Source: Palsa-872 sp036844615 (GTDB taxonomy: Bacteria; Chloroflexota; Dormibacteria; Dormibacterales; Dormibacteraceae). Taken from it: DNA of 64,000 nt. The notes below the pieces were generated by a model. It was not told where the DNA came from. It was given only the letters and a program-made list of their open reading frames with translations, and made no database searches. The position numbers were made by a program, and so were the translations under genes. Where the stretch lies: positions 1 through 64,000 of the forward strand of contig DAIUFK010000004.1 in assembly GCA_036844615.1 (NCBI GenBank), in the 5' to 3' direction. This document shows, one piece after another, positions 60,490 to 64,000 of the stretch (its first letter is position 1; every line of letters begins with the position of its first letter).

Positions 60490-61217
60490 CAAAGAATCTA
60501 GACGGCAAGACCGCTCTGGTCACCGGAGGCGGGAAGGGAATCGGCCGCGCCATCAGCCAGGCCCTTGCCGGGATGGGTGCCAAGGTCGTGGTGAACTACC
60601 GATCGGACAAAGCAGCAGCCGAAGAGACCGCCAACGCGCTGCCCGGAGGGACCGCGCACAAGGCTGACGTGGGCGACCCAGCCCAGGTCGAGGCGATGGT
60701 GAAGGCGATAGGAAGAGTTGACATCCTCGTCAACAACGCAGGAGCGGTGCGGGACAAGTTGCTGATCCAGATGGCGCCTGCCGACTGGGAGGAGCTGATC
60801 CGCACCGATTTGATGTCGGCCTTCGCGACGACGAGGGCCGCGATCATGTCGGGGATGATGCGAGCGCGTTGGGGCAGGATCGTCAACATCTCGTCAATAG
60901 TCGGCCTGACCGGCAACGCGGGCCAGTCCAACTACGCAGCTGCCAAAGCAGGGCTGATCGGTTTCACCAAATCAGTGGCGCGCGAGTACGGATCACGCAA
61001 CATCACGTGCAATGCCGTCGCGCCTGGTTACGTGCGCACCGAGCTGACCTCCGGATCGCTCACTGACGATATGGTCGGCGAGCTCGTCAAGATGACACCC
61101 ATCAAACGCGAGGGCACGGCACAGGATATTGCCGCTATGGTCGCCTTCCTCTGCTCCGAAGACGCCGGCTTCATCACCGGCCAGGTGATCGCGGTAGATG
61201 GAGGCCTGTCTCTGTAG
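60486..61217 (+). CDS. fabG: 3-oxoacyl-ACP reductase
   Basis: 243-residue SDR. Cofactor motif TGGGKGIGRA, NNAGAV, and the Ser-Tyr-Lys set in SSIVGLTGNAGQSNYAAAKAG are intact, and the C-terminal VIAVDGGLSL matches FabG. ATG 60486; a longer frame from 60438 is a shadow. It reduces the keto intermediate of each cycle using NADPH. Confidence 0.93.
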   Translation: MTKNLDGKTALVTGGGKGIGRAISQALAGMGAKVVVNYRSDKAAAEETANALPGGTAHKADVGDPAQVEAMVKAIGRVDILVNNAGAVRDKLLIQMAPADWEELIRTDLMSAFATTRAAIMSGMMRARWGRIVNISSIVGLTGNAGQSNYAAAKAGLIGFTKSVAREYGSRNITCNAVAPGYVRTELTSGSLTDDMVGELVKMTPIKREGTAQDIAAMVAFLCSEDAGFITGQVIAVDGGLSL

Positions 61218-61219
61218 CC

Positions 61220-62047
61220 ATGGTGGCGGCGAAGAAGCCGGCTGAGGTGCGGATCACCGGGGCGAAGCTGCCTCCGATTCCGCTACCCACCAACTGTCCG
61301 GGCTGCGGCGTCGGTCTCGACCACGAGGAGCTGCGGCGGCACACTTACGTCTGCGCTTGCGGCCACCATTTCCGCTTGGGCGCGGACGCCTGGATCGCGC
61401 TCATCGCGGACCGCGGCACGTGGAAGGAACGCTACGGCGACGTCCGCTCCCATGACCTCCTGAACTGGAAAGTGCCAAAGCCTTACCAGGCAACTCTCGA
61501 CCAGCTCCGCGACGAGGGCTTCAACGAGGCGGTAAGGACTGGGACCTGCGCGCTCGCCGGTCGCGGCATCTGGCTGGCGGCGTTCGACTTCCGGTTTGTC
61601 GGCGGCACGCTCTCGATAGTGGCGGGAGAGCGCCTCGCGCGCGGGATGGAGCAGGCGGCCGCATCTGGCTTGCCCTACGTGCTGGTCGCGGCCTCGGGCG
61701 GCGCCCGCATGCAGGAGGGAGTCCTGGCGCTCATGCAGATGGCCAAGGTCAATGCCGCGGTCGGACGTCTTGACGCCGCGGGCGTGCCCTTCTTCTCGGT
61801 CCTGACCGATCCTACGTTTGGCGGCACTGCAGCCTCGCTGGCACTGCTCGGCGACATCAACATCGCCGAACCTGGCGCTGCCATCGGCTTTACAGGGCCG
61901 CGCGTGATCAAACAGGCCACCTACGCGGACCTCCCGGCCGGTTTCCAGAGTGCCGACTTCCAGCTGGCGCGGGGACAGGTCGACATGGTGGTCCCACGAC
62001 CCGAGCTCCGGCGTCTGCTGGCGCATTTGCTGGAGATGTACCCATGA
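61220..62047 (+). CDS. accD: Acetyl-CoA carboxylase carboxyltransferase subunit beta
   Basis: 275 residues. The zinc ribbon is CPGCG...CACG near 28-48; the crotonase-like core shows ASGGARMQEGVLALMQM and DPTFGGTAASLALLGD. With AccA it makes malonyl-CoA from carboxybiotin. AccB and AccC are not in this window. Confidence 0.93.
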   Translation: MVAAKKPAEVRITGAKLPPIPLPTNCPGCGVGLDHEELRRHTYVCACGHHFRLGADAWIALIADRGTWKERYGDVRSHDLLNWKVPKPYQATLDQLRDEGFNEAVRTGTCALAGRGIWLAAFDFRFVGGTLSIVAGERLARGMEQAAASGLPYVLVAASGGARMQEGVLALMQMAKVNAAVGRLDAAGVPFFSVLTDPTFGGTAASLALLGDINIAEPGAAIGFTGPRVIKQATYADLPAGFQSADFQLARGQVDMVVPRPELRRLLAHLLEMYP

Positions 62048-62901
62048 AACTGCACGGGCGCCGGCCCGAGGAGACGACGCTCACCGTCTGGCAGGTGGTG
62101 GAGCTTGCCAGGCATCCCGACCGCCCTTACTCGCTCGACTACATCCGGCGGATGGCGCCCGACTTCGTCGAGATGCACGGCGACAGGATCTCAGGCGACG
62201 ATCCTGCGCTGACAGGCGGAATTGGGACCTGGCACGGCAGGACGACGATGTTCCTTGGACATCAGAAGGGTCGCAGCCTCAAGGAGAGGGTGGCTCGGAA
62301 CTGGGGGATGATGCACCCGGAGGGCTACCGCAAGGCGATTCGCCTTGCCCAGCACGCCGCCAAGTTCAACTTTCCGATCGTTTCCCTCATCGACACGCCA
62401 GGCGCGTACCCAGGCGCCGGCGCTGAAGAGCGTGGCATCGCCTCGGCGATCGCGAAGGCGATCCTAGAATGGTTCCGGATCCCGGTGCCAATAGTGGCAG
62501 CGGTGATCGGCGAGGGTGGCAGTGGCGGTGCGCTCGGGATGGGCGTCGCCGACCGGGTGATCATGCTCGAGAACTCGATCTATTCGGTCGCCTCGCCCGA
62601 AGCCGCTGCCTCTATCGTGTGGCGCGACAACACGCGCAAGGTGGAGGCGGCTGAGCAGCTTCAGCTCACCTCACGCGACCTGCTGGCGATGGGTGTGGTC
62701 GAGGAGGTGGTGACCGAGCCTGAAGGCAGCGCTCGTGCCGATTACGAGGCCACCGCAGTCGCGCTTGACGAGGCCCTTCACCGCCATCTCATGCAGGTCC
62801 TCGCACAACCAACCGACGAGCTGCTCCAGCACCGCTACGAGCGATTCCGCTACATCGACTCCCTGGTCCGCGCAGAACCTCATTTCGGGCCGAAGATCTG
62901 A
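62044..62901 (+). CDS. accA: Acetyl-CoA carboxylase carboxyltransferase subunit alpha
   Basis: 285 residues, LIDTPGAYPGAGAEERG, EGGSGGALGMGVADRV and YSVASPEAAASIVW are the diagnostic blocks. The start ATG 62044 overlaps the accD stop. It pairs with AccD. Shorter by about 30 residues at the N-terminus than the Escherichia coli protein. Confidence 0.93.
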   Translation: MKLHGRRPEETTLTVWQVVELARHPDRPYSLDYIRRMAPDFVEMHGDRISGDDPALTGGIGTWHGRTTMFLGHQKGRSLKERVARNWGMMHPEGYRKAIRLAQHAAKFNFPIVSLIDTPGAYPGAGAEERGIASAIAKAILEWFRIPVPIVAAVIGEGGSGGALGMGVADRVIMLENSIYSVASPEAAASIVWRDNTRKVEAAEQLQLTSRDLLAMGVVEEVVTEPEGSARADYEATAVALDEALHRHLMQVLAQPTDELLQHRYERFRYIDSLVRAEPHFGPKI

Positions 62902-63365
62902 GGCTGGTCGTCCAGCGGGTGACGGCCGGCTCGGTCACCTGGAGCGAGGCGGGTGAGCCGCGCGCTGCAACCATCGGGCCCGGATACGTGTTGTTGATGG
63001 GGGCGAGTGCAGACGACGATGAAGCGACGGTTCGCAGGCTGGCTGACAAGGTCATCGACATGCGCGTGTTTGCCGACGAGGCAGGGCGCATGAACCTCAG
63101 CCTTGTCGACGTGCACGGCTCGGCGCTCATCGTTTCGCAGTTCACCCTGTTCGCCGACCTCAGCCGAGGCCGCCGTCCGAGCCTACTGGGGGCAGGCGAT
63201 CCCAAGCGCGCGGAGGAGCTGTACCTCGCCTTCGTCCAACGATTTCGCGAGCGAGAGATCGAGACGAAGACGGGCAGCTTCGGGGCGGTGATGACCGTCA
63301 CCATCGAGAACGACGGGCCGGTCACGCTTGTGCTCTCTTCGGATGAGTGGCCGACGCGTGTCTGA
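62898..63365 (+). CDS. dtd: D-aminoacyl-tRNA deacylase
   Basis: 155 residues if CTG 62898 is the start, 148 if GTG 62919. The family N-terminus MRxVVQRV is coded in frame only from CTG 62898 (L)RLVVQRVTAGSV, overlapping the accA stop as CTGA. The active-site motifs SQFTLFAD and the Gly-cisPro NDGPVTLVL are intact. It removes D-amino acids mischarged to tRNA. The length and motifs make the CTG start attractive though unusual. Confidence 0.85.
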   Translation: MRLVVQRVTAGSVTWSEAGEPRAATIGPGYVLLMGASADDDEATVRRLADKVIDMRVFADEAGRMNLSLVDVHGSALIVSQFTLFADLSRGRRPSLLGAGDPKRAEELYLAFVQRFREREIETKTGSFGAVMTVTIENDGPVTLVLSSDEWPTRV

Positions 63366-64000
63366 GCGCCGCCATGCGCTGCTGCCGTACCTCGCGCTCG
63401 CAGCGCTTGCTTTGATCTGGGGGGTCTCGTTCCTTCTGATCAAAGTCGCGGTTCATGACATGAGCCCAGTCGTGCTGTTGCTCTTTCGGTCGGCCTCGGG
63501 CTTCGTCGTGCTGGCGGTGATCGTCAGGGCGATGGGCAGGCCGCTTCTCAGCGAAGGCTGGACGCACCGCCTGGGCTCGTTCGCGATCATGGCGATCACC
63601 AACGCTCTCGTGCCGTGGATAGCGATCGCGTGGGGAGAGGAGCGGATCTCCAGCGGCCTCGCCAGCATCCTGAACTCGACCACCACTCTGTGGACGGCGG
63701 TCCTCATCTTTTGGATCATTCCCACCGAGCGGCCGAGCCGAGTCAACTACCTGGGAGTCGTCCTCGGGTTCGCAGGCGTCATCGTCTTAGTGCTTCCCGA
63801 CATATCGGCCCACGGCGTCACTGGCAATTTCCTCGGCGCTATGGCGGTCGTGGTCGCCGCGCTTTCGTATGCCCTCAACGCGATCTATCAGCGCAAGAAG
63901 ATGCGAGACGTCAGCGTGTTCGAGGTGAGCCTGGGACAGCTCATGGTCACTGTGCTCCTGGCGATACCGCTTGCCGCGCCGTCACTTGCCCAGGTTCATT
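63343..64000 (+). CDS. DMT (EamA) family permease, partial at window end
   Basis: At least 219 residues, cut by the window end. Hydrophobic helices follow the EamA pattern, with LAALALIWGVSFLLIKVAVHDMSP at the start and a second segment VNYLGVVLGFAGVIVLV. ATG 63343 or GTG 63358 (8-bp overlap with dtd) are both possible; the second matches the usual N-terminus. Substrate unknown. Confidence 0.75.
   Translation, partial: MSGRRVSERRHALLPYLALAALALIWGVSFLLIKVAVHDMSPVVLLLFRSASGFVVLAVIVRAMGRPLLSEGWTHRLGSFAIMAITNALVPWIAIAWGEERISSGLASILNSTTTLWTAVLIFWIIPTERPSRVNYLGVVLGFAGVIVLVLPDISAHGVTGNFLGAMAVVVAALSYALNAIYQRKKMRDVSVFEVSLGQLMVTVLLAIPLAAPSLAQVH

Noticed and set aside
1..64000. tRNA, rRNA, CRISPR arrays, insertion sequences and prophage genes
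   Set aside because: I looked on both strands and saw no T-loop/anticodon pattern, no regularly spaced repeats and no transposase or integrase motif.

Overview
The window is 64 kb of GC-rich, tightly packed bacterial chromosome from a draft assembly; one 100-N scaffold gap is present. Start codons are often GTG or TTG, neighbouring genes commonly overlap by ATGA or GTGA, and several convergent pairs share a CTAG stop overlap. There is no rRNA, tRNA, CRISPR array, transposase or phage gene. Gene content (non-pyrrolysine MttB family, corrinoid proteins, ETF with a membrane Fe-S oxidoreductase, AdnAB-like helicase-nucleases, a PPA1498-type phosphoesterase) suggests an uncultured Chloroflexota/Dormibacterota- or Actinomycetota-like organism. 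This placement is inferred, because no marker gene settles it.

Region 1 (1-3.4 kb): a HIT protein and an SF1 helicase, then a 448-bp non-coding stretch holding a structured, riboswitch-like leader. Region 2 (3.4-20.5 kb): one-carbon metabolism. It holds an MttB-family methyltransferase, a cyclohydrolase, and a divergent operon of corrinoid protein, methyl-THF:corrinoid methyltransferase, RACE-type activase, DUF1638 and a small 'virulence factor' family protein. An IclR regulator, an ABC importer with a phosphoesterase, methylene-THF reductase, formate-THF ligase and a Tat-exported phospholipase C-like protein follow. Region 3 (20.5-39 kb, all minus strand): an 18-kb run of catabolic genes. 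It holds ETF-oxidising membrane Fe-S reductase, EtfA, EtfB, two dimethylglycine/sarcosine dehydrogenase-like flavoproteins, a nucleotidyltransferase-like protein, a GbsA/GbsB-like aldehyde and alcohol dehydrogenase pair, an APC permease, a phosphoesterase, a GntR regulator, a choline-kinase-like protein, an MFS permease and a CPBP protease.

Together, regions 2 and 3 spell out a plausible complete route. Choline phospholipid head groups are released and imported, then choline goes to betaine aldehyde and glycine betaine (GbsB/GbsA-like). A corrinoid methyl transfer gives methyl-THF and dimethylglycine. Two flavoprotein demethylations pass electrons through ETF to quinone. Methyl- and methylene-THF are finally oxidised to formate, with ATP formed by Fhs. 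Only a methylene-THF dehydrogenase (FolD-type) is missing from the window. A shared 17-bp palindrome (GTTGCGC-N3-GCGCAAC-like) occurs at the corrinoid operon, at iclR itself and at the MTHFR promoter, and is proposed as the IclR operator.

Region 4 (39-56.7 kb): mixed genes. These are DsbA-like protein, two membrane glycosyltransferases (one broken by a false scaffold gap), an aldo-keto reductase, an AdnAB-like pair, a histone-H1-tail-like protein under a striking palindromic promoter, a PfkB kinase, an ABC-2 exporter, HIT, DinB, dienelactone hydrolase and PucR-type regulator. Region 5 (56.8-63 kb): a type II fatty-acid synthesis operon fabF-acpP-fabH-fabD-fabG-accD-accA followed by dtd and a DMT permease cut by the window end.
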